Shown here: positions 12,137 through 21,788 of the stretch, one piece after another | Numbering within the stretch: the first letter of the stretch is position 1 | How the letters are laid out: each line of letters begins with the position of its first letter | NCBI RefSeq assembly: GCF_000330505.1 | Contig: NW_004191654.1 | Span: forward strand, 10,418-62,907 | Length of the DNA: 52,490 bases | DNA from: Entamoeba invadens IP1 | Taxonomy: Eukaryota > Evosea > Mastigamoebida > Endamoebidae | Direction of reading: 5' to 3' | Notes under the pieces: model-generated | Seen by the model: the letters and a program-made list of their open reading frames with translations, nothing else | The model's database searches: none | What the model was told of the DNA's origin: nothing | Made by a program: the position numbers and the translations under genes

Positions 12137-12567
12137 TTGGTCCCACAACTCAAAGTCGACACAAAAATTATTGAAAATATCAAAAAGTATAAATACGAAG
12201 GTCATTTTCCATCGTTTCAAACAATGTTGGACAAATCACACTGCCTGCAGACGCTACTCAAGGACTTTATATTTTCTGTGAACGAAATAATTACAGGGAA
12301 TGGAAACGCGCATTGGTAAATAACATAGATAAAGAATGTCCAATAAATACATTTACACTTTATGAAGTACTAAAAAGATTAAATAAACAAGAACAATCTT
12401 GTTATAAAGTGCTTCAAGAAATAGTTAAACGAATAAATGTTATTGCAGTTACAACAGCTTGCGTTGAAAGGTCCTTTTCGATAGTTAAACATTGTTATAA
12501 ACCCAATTTGACTGTTGAACACCGTGAATATCGTATCAATGCTGCATTGATAATTCAGAAAAAATAA
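12137..12567 (+). pseudogene. C-terminal fragment of hAT-like transposase (dimerisation domain)
   Basis: Two frames (12137-12319 and 12313-12567) join at a frameshift near 12310. The second ends with TTACVERSFSIVKHCY and the usual helical tail (YRINAALIIQKK), the typical hAT C-terminal dimerisation region. The stop at 12565-12567 looks like the natural end. Confidence 0.7.
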
Positions 12568-13675
12568 AATATGTTTATCATTTTTGTTTAAAATACACAA
12601 CAATATTTATTAGTAATTTAATTGCCAGTAATTTCCCAATTATTAATTGTTTTTCTTTTTTGATAAAAAACAAGTTTAAAAATTATATTAATTTTTAAAT
12701 GAATTTTGATAAACGGTTCAATAACTTTTTGGTGTTTTTTGTGTTTTATTTTCTCAAAATGATCCATTTTTATTATCACATTTAATGTTTTCTTTAATAA
12801 CTAAGCTTGAAAAGTGTAATATTTATTAATTTAATATTTTTATTCGGGTTTTTCGCTGTTAAAAAATAGTTTTATTATATTATACAACAACTATTCTGTC
12901 TATAAATTCCATATGAAAAACACTTATTTTACTTTGTTACTTTTTGCCAAAACACATGAAAAATAATCCCGTTCATTTAGGAATATAACAATGCTAATTT
13001 ATTATATTTAAAAATATTTTTTAATTCAAAAACGACCAATTTCTATTAAAAATATCAAAAATGTATGTATTATATTTTTATTATTATTATAATACTTGTT
13101 TTTTGACACAAATACCGTAAATGAATATTAATTTGAAATTTTTCGATGTAAAATGTATATAATTTATAGTCAATAATTGTAATATTGATCTCTCTTTTAC
13201 AGACAAATTATTATATTGTTTACCATTTTTAATTGTTTTTTTTTTAAAAATTGAAAAAGTTATAATTGTAATATTTGTCAATTTTTTATCGAACTTTTCT
13301 CCAAAATGTTTTAGTTTTAAAAAAGACTACAATTTTGGGAATTGATACTTGAATTTCAAGGGATTTGTCTTACCATGGTTGTCGTTAATTTTTGAACAAA
13401 AAAATGGTAAAACGTGGTTCTTTTTTGTTTATTTTTATTTTCAAAAGCAAAAAATAAATATTAATCAAAACATTTAAAAAAACAATCTTTGGTGGAAAAA
13501 AAAACAAAAATTTGGTGCCTCCTAGTAAGACTTATTTAAAAAAAATTTATTTTGGGTTTTTTTATTTTATTGGTAATTTTGTATTGAATATAACGAATAA
13601 TAATGCGAGCATCCTTTTTTTCTTTAGCATTCCTTTATTTCTTCCTACCTTAATTATTATTTATTATGAAGAAAA
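12568..13675. other. AT-rich spacer, no gene supported
   Basis: The 88-codon frame from 13512 is hydrophobic, low in complexity and runs into the inverted repeat of the next element, so I do not call it. The short palindrome TAATTGGGAAATTA lies near 12629-12642. Nothing else stands out. Confidence 0.45.
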
Positions 13676-13958
13676 TACAGTAGAAATTCTATCGGTGTGT
13701 GGTTTTGACCAATCAAAAGTGACCTACACACAGATAGAATATAATGATTTCCCACATATTTGGCTCAAAAACCCTTAAAAATAATGTCAATTGCAATTTT
13801 GTTTTTATTTTAAAAGAGTAAAGACTTGGTAATAAAAACTTAAAAAGAGAAAAATTATCAAACAAAAATAGATTCAAAAAAGATAAGAAAAGAAAAGCAG
13901 AAAATGCTCCTCAAAAAAATTAAACTTTAAATGATAATAAAAAATGCACTGACTTCCA

Positions 13959-13994
13959 CACACCAATCACAAGAGCACGCTTGTGATTGGTGTG
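13959..13994. repeat. Perfect 15-bp hairpin
   Basis: Arms at 13959-13973 and 13980-13994 are exact reverse complements, with a 6-base loop. The arm sequence begins CACACCAATCACAAG and resembles the CCACACACCGAT of the outer inverted repeat. The right arm overlaps the start of the Hsp70 fragment. Confidence 0.9.
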
Positions 13995-14438
13995 ATGACA
14001 GAATTGATACCACAAAAACTTAACAATTTCAGCAAGAAAGTCACAGATATTTTCGACACATGCAGACAATAAGCCTGGCGTGCTCGTCCAAGTCTTTGAG
14101 GGCGAGGCATATATGACATCACATTGCAACCTGCTTGAAAAGTTTGGGTTGTTTGGTATCTTATTAGCACCACATGGAGTCTCACAGTTGAAGTCACATT
14201 TGACACAAATGCAAATGGGATATTAAATGTGTCGGCTGAAAACGAGACAACAGGAGAAGATTGCAGACGAAAAGAGTTCAAGGCGGAGGACGACAAGATA
14301 ATAACTTTTCGAAACTAAAAATCGACACTCACCTTATGCTACTTATGTAATAACACAATGAGCAAGCAAATTTTTTCAAGGTTTTCAACAGAAGACAAAG
14401 AAGCAATCGAGGCTGATGTCAAAGACGTACTTGAGTTG
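13986..14438 (+). pseudogene. Decayed Hsp70 C-terminal fragment
   Basis: Plus-strand translation, with frame changes, follows the second half of cytosolic Hsp70. It starts with GVMTELIP (the end of the nucleotide-binding domain). Substrate-domain motifs follow: PGVLVQVFEGEA, and after a frameshift FDTNANGILNVSAENETTG. The lid is represented by FKAEDDK and, in another frame, FSTEDKEAIEADVKDVLEL, then a stop. The order and spacing match Hsp70; the pieces diverge too much and are broken too often to be expressed. The N-terminal ATPase part is absent. It lies wholly inside the 13676-14745 inverted repeat, which suggests capture by the element. Confidence 0.8.
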
Positions 14439-14873
14439 TAAAGTGACAAGAATCCGCACCAAAAGTCCACGTGTTTATACAAAAACACAATGCGTTGTTC
14501 TTATTCTAAACAACTAAACAATTTAAAAAATTCACAATATTATTTTATGTTTACACGTGTCGCGTTTTTTTTTCTCAAAAAAAACAAAAAAATACATTTT
14601 GTCATTTTTCTAGATTGTGAATAGTTTTACAAATTTCATTATTTTTTAGTTTTTTTGCCAAAAATTTAAAAAGAAAAGAAAAAAAATTACACACCTTGGG
14701 AAAACCATTTTCATGACTCCACACACCGATAGAATTTTTACTGTAAAGAAAAAGTGAATAACAAAATACGAAAGAAGTATGATAAATATATAAATATTTT
14801 AAAACAAAGACAACAATTTCAAATTTGTTGATTTATCAAACAACGCAGATAAGCAATAAACATAGTATACAAA

Positions 14874-15287
14874 TTATACACATATTTCAGAAGGATGTGG
14901 ATATTTTGCGCTCACTTCATACTGCTGAACCCACTCCTGCACTCTGTAGTATTTCTGTATTGGATTTATCGTGTTAAGTTCCTTAATATTCTCTTTCAAT
15001 AGTGCCACTGATCTTTTCGAAGTATTTTTTGGTGTATTTGTTTCAGTCTTCGAGAATTTAGACCATTCCATTTGAAAGTGTTGTTGATCTTTGAGTAACT
15101 TTTGCCTGTTTTCTCTCTTTGGTTTTGTCCCCTTTAGGTGTGTTTGTTCTGCCAATAATAATCTCCTTGAATATGAGAAGGTGACAAATGAAGTCGAAAA
15201 GGTATCACTCCTATCTATAAGATTTTCGGTCCTTTCGTTTTTGCAACACATATTATAACTGTCTAATGGTGCCAGTTGTTCCATCAT
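14874..15287 (-). CDS. Hypothetical basic protein (137 aa)
   Basis: ATG at 15287, stop at 14874. The frame is richer in G+C than its surroundings and has normal amino-acid composition: a Cys-Cys pair near the start, a Lys/Arg-rich middle (KGTKPKRENRQKLLKDQQ) and a helical C-terminus. I recognise no domain, signal peptide or membrane segment. It stands alone between mobile elements, so it may be a small orphan gene or a gene piece left by them. No GTTTGT intron extends it convincingly. Confidence 0.4.
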   Translation of the reverse strand: MMEQLAPLDSYNMCCKNERTENLIDRSDTFSTSFVTFSYSRRLLLAEQTHLKGTKPKRENRQKLLKDQQHFQMEWSKFSKTETNTPKNTSKRSVALLKENIKELNTINPIQKYYRVQEWVQQYEVSAKYPHPSEICV

Positions 15288-15774
15288 TCTTTATAAGTTT
15301 GAGTTTTGTTTTGTTTGCAAAATTTGTCAAGACAATAACCAAGTGCTTTTACATTTTACGGTTTTAATTTCGAAAACAAGAACAACTGAAACACAATATA
15401 ACTAATGTATTAAAAATTATAAAATAAAAACCAAACAAAAAAAGTGTTTTGTAATTAATTGCCTCAAATTTTTGTGACAAAAATCATCCTAGTATTTTAC
15501 TATAAAACAATCAATTTTTATGATTTAATTGTTTTGGTGATTATTTTAGAGCATTATAATGATATTTTTAGAACCTTTTTTGAAACCAAAATAAATTTGT
15601 GATTAAAGTAATAAATAATAATATTATTATTATTAAAACAAATAAATAAAAACAATAATTAACCAAATAATTCTTTTTGATAAACAATTACACTTTTAAT
15701 TTGATCTTTAATATTATACACAAAAAAGTGTAATTTGCCAAAAAACAAACAATATTAAATTGGTTATAGAGTTG
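15288..15774. other. AT-rich spacer up to the assembly gap
   Basis: No gene. The last 20 or so bases before the gap are nearly the same as the first bases after it (15875-15895). Confidence 0.5.
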
Positions 15775-15874
15775 NNNNNNNNNNNNNNNNNNNNNNNNNN
15801 NNNNNNNNNNNNNNNNNNNNNNNNNNNNNNNNNNNNNNNNNNNNNNNNNNNNNNNNNNNNNNNNNNNNNNNNNN
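15775..15874. other. Assembly gap (100 N)
   Basis: Exactly 100 N, a conventional size for an unknown gap. The flanks repeat each other: ATTAAATTGGTTATAGAGTT before it and ATTAATTTGGTTATAGAGTT after it. Confidence 0.98.
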
Positions 15875-15887
15875 ATTAATTTGGTTA

Positions 15888-16093
15888 TAGAGTTGGTGGA
15901 AAAAAGTCCAGCTCGATAAGAATTATAGTAAATTATAACATTAGTTGCTACAATATTGAAAACATTTTGTAATATTTCAAAAACATTAATTTAAAAACCC
16001 GAAAAAACAAAAAAATAGAAACTAATAATGAATGGTTGTTTACAATAAAATATAGTTATTCTTGCCAAGCTGGACTTTTTTCCACCAACTCAA
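15888..16093. mobile_element. 206-bp MITE with about 35-bp inverted ends and TA target
   Basis: The ends at 15888-15925 and 16056-16093 are inverted copies containing GAGTTGGTGGAAAAAAGTCC, with a few differences in the inner part. A TA pair flanks both outer ends (15886-15887 and 16094-16095). The interior is A/T-rich and non-coding. Size, ends and TA target fit a non-autonomous Tc1/mariner-type MITE. No matching autonomous element is in this window. Confidence 0.75.
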
Positions 16094-16095
16094 TA

Positions 16096-17783
16096 TAAAA
16101 ATAATAAAAATTGTAAAGTGTCATAAAGTGTATTTATTGTTTAACTATTCAAATATAATTTCCAAACTATTTAAGATTGTTAAAAATATAATAATTTAGA
16201 ACTATATAATTATTATAATTATTTCAATTTGGAAATGTTTTGTATTAGTTTTGTTTATCTTTAAAAAAATAAAAAAATGATTTATATTTTCTATTCAATA
16301 TAAATCATTGAATTATATTAAAGTGTTTTTAACAAACACTTTAACAATTTCTATTATTTAAAAATATAATAATTGTTTACGTGTTATTATTGTTTTGAAA
16401 ATAATTTGTCTTCACTTATAAATGGTAAAATTTATTATATTTTATTATACTTAAAAATTCATCAGATTTATTCAGATGTGACTTATTTTTTTATTTTTAT
16501 TGTTTTTTAAAACATTAACTTGGAACGTGGTCCTATAAAATTGGCCATAAACAACTAAACAAATAAACAGATAATTGAGAACTCGATTATGGTTAACCGT
16601 CATCAACATTTTGGTTCGGTTTGCATAGCCAAGCAAATTCATCTTCCACAACCGTTGTTTCATTCTCTTCAGCTTCTGCCTCAGAGTTTTCATTTTTTAC
16701 TATTCTGATTGTGCTGTTTCATAGGATAAAAATTTGTTGTTTATATAAATCATAAAATCTATCATAAATGTAATAAAAATATGTTTAACCTTACAATGTC
16801 GGTAGAGTAATTAAAATAACATTTATTTTTAGACGATTTGAAAAATATGAAAAAAAACTTGAAAATTCAAGTGTGATTCACTGTTAACAAATTCTCGGAA
16901 ATTGAGACTTTACGATATCAAAAATTGATTTGTATTGTTCTGATATGCAATTCAAACTTGTTTATATTTCAAATAATGCGTCGACATTATTAATTTAATT
17001 TAATGATTTTTGTTTTTTTTATTTTTTCGAATTTAGGAAATGTAATAAAAATGACAAGGTTGCCATTCTGAGATTTTTGGTATTTTGTTTTAGTTTTGTT
17101 ATTCATCCACAATCCTAAGGTTAAACAATTTGTTATAGTCGGGTTTGATTATCAAAGCTATTTTGAGTCTCTCGACTGGCAACTTGTAAATTAATTCGCT
17201 TATGGTCAACTCTACAAATATTATCATCACTTTCCGTGTGTTCCAGTCATGCTCATTCTGTTGTTATAAGTCAAACCTCCTTGTAGAGCTCATTCTATCA
17301 TCACTCAGCAGTTTTTTTCCAGCTAGAACCTTGTTTTTATTCCGGTCTGCAATGCTTTTTGGGGCGCTATGAGGATTTCAGGACAGAGATAGTTGTGTCT
17401 AAAATTTATGATATTAAGAAAACTAAAAAAAACATATTAAAAAAAACAACATGTTATTTACTTTATTATTTTAGTTTTTAAAACAAAATAATTGAATGTT
17501 ACATGATATATATGACATACAACAAGTCAAATCTATGTCTTCGTTTAAATATTACATTGTTGATTGTCTTAGCCATTTCCAGTGTTATTCAAAATTTATT
17601 ATTTATGCTAAGATTTATTAAATCGTTTTTTCAAATAATATTTCAAATCTATTAAATATATTAAATCATAATAAGATTAACATCATATTAAAAAACAAAA
17701 ACTTTCATTTAAATAATAAAAATAATTTAAAAACAAAAAAATCAAAAAATATAAAAATATTAAAAAAATCTGATAAAAGAGTC
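16096..17783. other. Gene-poor stretch with minus-strand coding-like remnants
   Basis: Two G+C-richer patches read as protein-like on the minus strand: 17100-17390 (pieces such as KVLAGKKLLSDDRMSSTRRF and a later LTISELIYKLPVERLK) and 16590-16720 (an acidic piece, ENSEAEAEENETTVVEDEF). Both are interrupted by stops. They may be one decayed gene, but I cannot name it. The remainder is A/T-rich filler. Confidence 0.35.
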
Positions 17784-18347
17784 ATGACTTTTTTTCAAAT
17801 TTATCTGTTTGTTTTAATCGGTATTTGCGCTGGGAGTATTCCGCTTAACATTCTCGAAGGAGATTGGACTGTGAGTGGGATGTCAGTGTTAAAAGAAACT
17901 GGTACATTAATTCATCGTTATGACACGACGCACACCACCGCAAAGACGACGGAGAGCCACATGACAATGTACAACAAAGAGAAAAACGCGACGTTCTCTT
18001 TGTACTCAATTAACTCAACCTCATTTTTATTCGAAGCACAAACAAAGCAAGAGGATTCCCTGCTCTTTAATTACCCATTTATTTTCTCTGTATTCCCGTA
18101 TAGTAATCTTTTCTTCTCTTCGTTTCAAGGGTGGAACAATACATGGATAGACTTGGTGTTAACAAATCATGCAACGACACTGACGATATCCGCTTACACT
18201 AACAACTCGATCACACTCATCGTCGCAGTAAAGGAAATTAAGGACGAAAGATCTTTTTTAAAAAGAAATTACCTCCTTTTTTTGGTCGGGATGTACCTCC
18301 TTTTGTTTATCCTTCCAAATTACCTTTTAACTTCGCTCAAGAAATGA
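17784..18347 (+). CDS. Small secretory-pathway membrane protein (187 aa)
   Basis: ATG at 17784. The first 17 or so residues form a signal peptide (FFQIYLFVLIGICAGSIP). A single hydrophobic segment near the C-terminus (about 164-182, LLFLVGMYLLLFILPNYLL) would leave a short KK-ending cytosolic tail, SLKK. That tail is close to the KKxx ER-retrieval signal without matching it exactly. The luminal part has several N-glycosylation sites (NAT, NST, NNT, NNS) and no domain I recognise. Predicted type I membrane protein of the ER or surface. Function unknown. Confidence 0.75.
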   Translation: MTFFQIYLFVLIGICAGSIPLNILEGDWTVSGMSVLKETGTLIHRYDTTHTTAKTTESHMTMYNKEKNATFSLYSINSTSFLFEAQTKQEDSLLFNYPFIFSVFPYSNLFFSSFQGWNNTWIDLVLTNHATTLTISAYTNNSITLIVAVKEIKDERSFLKRNYLLFLVGMYLLLFILPNYLLTSLKK

Positions 18348-18823
18348 TCTTTCTTTCTGCACATCTCAATCTCTCTTCTCATTTTACAACTCTGTGTTGT
18401 ACTTTATTTATTAATTGAATTTATTTTATGTATTATTAGTTTACTATTAAAATAAAAGTAATTAAAGGAAAGAGATTGAAAAAGTGATTAACCATACACA
18501 TATTACTTCAAATTTAATTTTTTTAGTACTGTATATTTAAAAGACAACCACCACGATATTTTAAATAACAAAAAGACTTGAAATAAAAAATGAGGTTTCA
18601 TCTTTGTAAATTTTAAGTTCTTATTATTGTTTTATAATAATTACAAAATGAACCAGATTTTTGTCCTTTAAAATACAAATTAATTATTACTATATATTTT
18701 ATATAAATATATTACACATATAGTAAATTATAATCCACTTTTATTTTAACTTTATTTCATTGCAAAAACAAATTTTGTCTTTTGAAGTATTTTTTCTTTT
18801 AACTTCCCGAAAAATTGTTTTCT
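18348..18823. other. Intergenic region with no further gene
   Basis: A/T-rich spacer between convergent-looking gene ends and the Rpn6 promoter region. No ORF or RNA gene recognised. Confidence 0.5.
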
Positions 18824-18848
18824 CATTCCGCCCGCTTTTGGCGGAATG
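18824..18848. promoter_or_regulatory. G+C-rich inverted repeat upstream of Rpn6
   Basis: CATTCCGCC at 18824-18832 and GGCGGAATG at 18840-18848 are exact reverse complements around a 7-base loop, 45 bp before the Rpn6 ATG. It stands out in very A/T-rich intergenic DNA. It could be a palindromic transcription-factor site or a hairpin in the 5' leader. Confidence 0.45.
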
Positions 18849-18892
18849 GGTGAATGTAAAAGGCTCATCTGATCTTCAAAATTTAGAAAATT

Positions 18893-20062
18893 ATGTCGTC
18901 CTCGAATGACCTCCGGACGAAAATTCTCACCCAAATCACAACGAATGACGTAGCGGGGATTCTCCATGAAGTCCTTCAGATATCCGAGACGGATTCCAAG
19001 GTGAGCAAAGCAAAGGTGATGAAAAACATTTTAGAGGTGTTGGACATCATCGCTTCGCAAGCGAACACCTCTGCGCTCCTTGTAGCTGTCTGCGAACAAG
19101 CAACTGAATGGGCAAAGAAGAACAACAGAGCGTATCTGTTACAAAGACTCAACCAAAGACTCGCGCAGTACTACTACGAAAATGACCAATGCGCAAAATC
19201 ACTTTCGTTGATTGTCGACTTGTTAAAGAACGCAAAGAGAACCGACGACAAACTCCTTTCAGTCGAGCTCCAACTGCTCGAAGCAAAAGTACACCGAAAG
19301 GTCAGAAACTTGACAAAATCACGTGGTGCGATGACTGGAGCAAGAGTCGACGCAAACGCAATTTACATTTCACCACTGTTACAGGGAGAACTGGACATTT
19401 GCAGCGGATATATCAATGGAGAGGAACACGACTACATTACGGCAGCGTCGTATTTCTACGAAGCGTTTGAGAATTACCACTCTTTGAATATCAGAGCGAA
19501 GGCAGTTGATGCGTTGAAGTATTTGTTGCTTATGAAACTCATGCAAAAAAAACCTGGAGAGATCGACGTTGTGTTGGGGACAAAGAACGCGGTGGGGTAT
19601 TCGGATGACAACAGTATCATTGCAATCAAAGAAGTGTCAAAGGCATTCACCGCTAGAAGCATCGACACATACGACGGGTTGACTCAAAAATTCAATAACG
19701 AGTTGTTTGGAGACGACTTTGTGAAGGAAAATCTTAAGGTGTTATACGACGCACTTGTCGAGGAAAATATTGCGAGAGTGCTCGAGCCATACTCTTCCGT
19801 CGAACTGTCACACGTCGCAGAGTTGGTTGGAATGGAGGTCCACGCCGTCGAAAAAGTGATCTCTATTATGATTCTTGAGGAAAAGGTCAATGGCATCATC
19901 GACCAGAACAATGGTATTCTCTTGTTGTTTGAAGATGTCACCTCGAATAAAATCTTGTCCTCTGGAATTGAACTCATCGGACTCCTCGACAAAACTATCG
20001 ACTCACTCAACGACAAGGCACTTAAGGTGTTGCAAGAATCTACAGTGTCTTCACAAATCTAA
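18893..20062 (+). CDS. RPN6: 26S proteasome lid subunit Rpn6 (PSMD11)
   Basis: A 389-residue protein starting at ATG 18893. The N-terminal two thirds is helical repeat. The middle carries the family-typical QGELDICSGY and DYITAASYFYEAFENY. It ends in a PCI/winged-helix region (about 230-360) with LARVLEPYS-like and ILDQNNGILLLFED-like stretches (here IARVLEPYSSVELSHVAEL and IIDQNNGILLLFEDV), which distinguish Rpn6 from the related Rpn5 and CSN2. Rpn6 links the proteasome lid to the 20S core and stabilises the 26S particle in cytosol and nucleus. Human PSMD11 is about 420 residues, so this is slightly short but complete. It has no intron. Confidence 0.9.
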   Translation: MSSSNDLRTKILTQITTNDVAGILHEVLQISETDSKVSKAKVMKNILEVLDIIASQANTSALLVAVCEQATEWAKKNNRAYLLQRLNQRLAQYYYENDQCAKSLSLIVDLLKNAKRTDDKLLSVELQLLEAKVHRKVRNLTKSRGAMTGARVDANAIYISPLLQGELDICSGYINGEEHDYITAASYFYEAFENYHSLNIRAKAVDALKYLLLMKLMQKKPGEIDVVLGTKNAVGYSDDNSIIAIKEVSKAFTARSIDTYDGLTQKFNNELFGDDFVKENLKVLYDALVEENIARVLEPYSSVELSHVAELVGMEVHAVEKVISIMILEEKVNGIIDQNNGILLLFEDVTSNKILSSGIELIGLLDKTIDSLNDKALKVLQESTVSSQI

Positions 20063-20456
20063 GAAATTTTTCTCTTTGTTTTGTTGTGATTTTAGTATAC
20101 ATTTTTTTATAAGAGTCTTATTTTGTAAATTATTTGGTAGAATTTGTTTTTTTATATTTTATTTACTAGAAAGTATTAATTATTTATTATAATTTTTAGT
20201 AACTACAGATATTAAAATATAAACTACATTTTATTATATATTATAATTATTATTATTATTGAACATTTATTTAAGTTATTTAACTATTAAATATAGTATA
20301 ATATTTTTTTATTTTTATCTGTTTGTAATTTTATCAAGTTGAGTTATAATAAATAACTAGTAATATAATATTAATGAATAAACTATAAAGTAAAAACTCA
20401 AACTTTTATTTACTATAATAAATTAGTTAAAGATAATAAAAAAAGTTATAGTAAAG
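20063..20456. other. AT-rich intergenic spacer
   Basis: No gene; runs of A/T and simple TATTATTA repeats between Rpn6 and eS30. Confidence 0.55.
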
Positions 20457-20465
20457 AAACCCTGA
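20457..20465 (+). promoter_or_regulatory. AACCCT-type motif upstream of eS30
   Basis: AAACCCTGA lies 46 bp before the eS30 start. The same core occurs before several other genes here. A GAAC-like TTGAACTAAG follows at about 20481, reminiscent of the Entamoeba GAAC promoter element. Confidence 0.4.
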
Positions 20466-20510
20466 AAGTTTTGTGGGGACTTGAACTAAGAAAAGTACTT
20501 CGTTGTTGAA

Positions 20511-20699
20511 ATGGGAAAGGTTCACGGAGGTTTGACACGTGCAGGTAAAGTTAGAAACGCAACAAAGAAACCAGGAAAGACTGACACTGGAAAGAAGAAG
20601 TTCCCAAGCGGAAGAGCCTACATCAGATACCTCTATAACAAGAGACTCGACATGTTGACAACTGGAAACAAGAAGTACAAGTTCAACCCACAAGCTTAA
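20511..20699 (+). CDS. RPS30: Small ribosomal subunit protein eS30
   Basis: A 62-residue basic protein beginning MGKVHGGLTRAGKVRNATKK, the conserved opening of eS30 (after KVHGSLARAGKVR in other eukaryotes). It continues with the expected GRA...YIRYLYNKR and a C-terminal FNPQA. It is a component of the 40S subunit near the decoding side. Unlike animal FAU there is no ubiquitin-like fusion: the frame starts directly at the ribosomal part. No intron. Confidence 0.93.
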   Translation: MGKVHGGLTRAGKVRNATKKPGKTDTGKKKFPSGRAYIRYLYNKRLDMLTTGNKKYKFNPQA

Positions 20700-20821
20700 A
20701 CGAAGGTAATTGAATTGTGAAAAATTTTAGGTTTACCTTATTTGGACATAACCGAGTCTAGAAGCGTAAACTAAGTTCTTTAAAACAATCATAAATTAGG
20801 TCTGAGATACATGTACATATA

Positions 20822-21788
20822 TTACACAACTTTGTCTTTTGTGAAGTAAACTGCAATTGGGATGGTTATTGCACATACAATTAGTACAACAATCACTACC
20901 AAGATGATGGAAAGAACAACTATTTTCTATTTGTAATTCAGAAAGAAAGAATAACTATTTTCTTCATTCAAACTGAAAAATAACAAACGGCTACAAGCTT
21001 CTTTTTGAGGTGGTACGTCCGCTCGAGTTCCTGATTTATTGTGGCAGAGTATTCCTTTGTCTGGTCGCAATTTTGTTCGATTGAGTCGATCAACTCGCCT
21101 TGCATGCCCAGAAGAACTGAAATGCTGACGAACATCTCGGAAACCCCATTGATAGCGTTGTTTATTTCAACGAGTTCTTGGTGGCGTTTTGTCAAGTAGT
21201 CTACCGTTGGTTGATTTGTTGTCTTTCTCAACCTTTCTACAACGCCGTCATCCACTTTTTCTGTGTCAATAACCTTTTCAATCGCTTCGTCTTCAAACTC
21301 TGGGTGGACTGTTGGTTATTTTGTTTGTTTTCTGTTTGTTTCTTTATTAACCCAAACAAACATATTTTGATCTTGTGACATACTTTCTGTTTAATTGAGA
21401 CTTTGATCTCAAGTTGTATGTCTTGGCAGCTTCTCATCAACTTGACAAACTGTGACGAGAGTGACTTTGTGTGGTTAGTCCGAATTCTCAGAATTGTATC
21501 ACTCAACTGGATTTCTCCTCTTTCGTTTTGTGTTTTCAGTGTGTCGTTTTGCTCCCTCAGTTTTTTGAGACGGTTTTCAAACGCAATGGCGTCCTGTGAT
21601 ATTTTGGTTATTAGCATTTGAACTGAATCATTGGAACTTGACTCCTCATCACCTTCTTTTCCAAGTGCTATAAATTTGTTTTTTTCAGATAAAACTTTCA
21701 CTTGGAGTTTCAGCTTATACAGTTTGACACGAAGTTCGTGCACTACGTCAAGAAAAGACGTGAGTTCAACTGGTAACTCGTTTGGCAT
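20822..21788 (-). CDS. Syntaxin (Qa-type SNARE), three exons
   Basis: The gene joins 21788-21362, 21308-20989 and 20926-20822 and encodes 283 residues. Introns at 21309-21361 (53 bp) and 20927-20988 (62 bp) both start GTTTGT; they end in CAG and TAG. The N-terminal half is an Habc-like coiled region. The SNARE motif spans about 187-240, with the central glutamine Q212 in GMQGELIDSIEQN, the Qa signature. The last exon supplies the membrane anchor, about residues 251-276 (VVLSIILVVIVVLIVCAITI), and a short luminal tail. Without this exon the protein would end as a soluble piece, which argues for the splice. Role: vesicle fusion; the compartment is not evident. Confidence 0.88.

Larger units (their letters stand above)
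8702..12567 (+). mobile_element. Degenerate hAT-like transposon coding region
   Basis: Consecutive plus-strand frames (8702-9763, 9847-10767, 10743-11099, about 11083-11248, 12137-12319, 12313-12567) form a broken hAT-type transposase. A C-terminal segment with TTACVERSFS, the hallmark of the hAT dimerisation domain, lies at 12313-12567. Upstream pieces show LADSSNNRG and VVDGASTM, followed by a Cys/His motif (YCYMHRLGRCAS), as in the hAT catalytic core. Frameshifts and stops separate the pieces, and 11250-12010 adds non-coding sequence. A weak inverted pair (TAATTGGG..TACTGG) at 8671-8689 and 12624-12642 may be the element ends; hAT-style 8-bp target duplications were not found. Confidence 0.65.
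13676..14745. mobile_element. Inverted-repeat unit (about 1.07 kb) carrying an Hsp70 gene fragment
   Basis: A 27-bp inverted repeat bounds the unit at 13676-13702 and 14719-14745, with one mismatch; each copy begins TACAGTA and ends at GGTGTGTGG. A further inverted copy of the inner part lies at 13723-13740, making a foldback at the left end. A perfect 15-bp hairpin stands at 13959-13994. Between the repeats is a decayed piece of an Hsp70 gene, in the manner of a gene-capturing non-autonomous transposon. I found no transposase inside and no clear target duplication outside. Which transposon family it belongs to is not known from the sequence. Confidence 0.6.

Noticed and set aside
13512..13778. 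88-codon hydrophobic frame
   Set aside because: Runs into the inverted repeat of the following element and has no domain.
13967..14296. 109-codon minus-strand frame
   Set aside because: It is the shadow of the Hsp70 fragment, which reads sensibly only on the plus strand.
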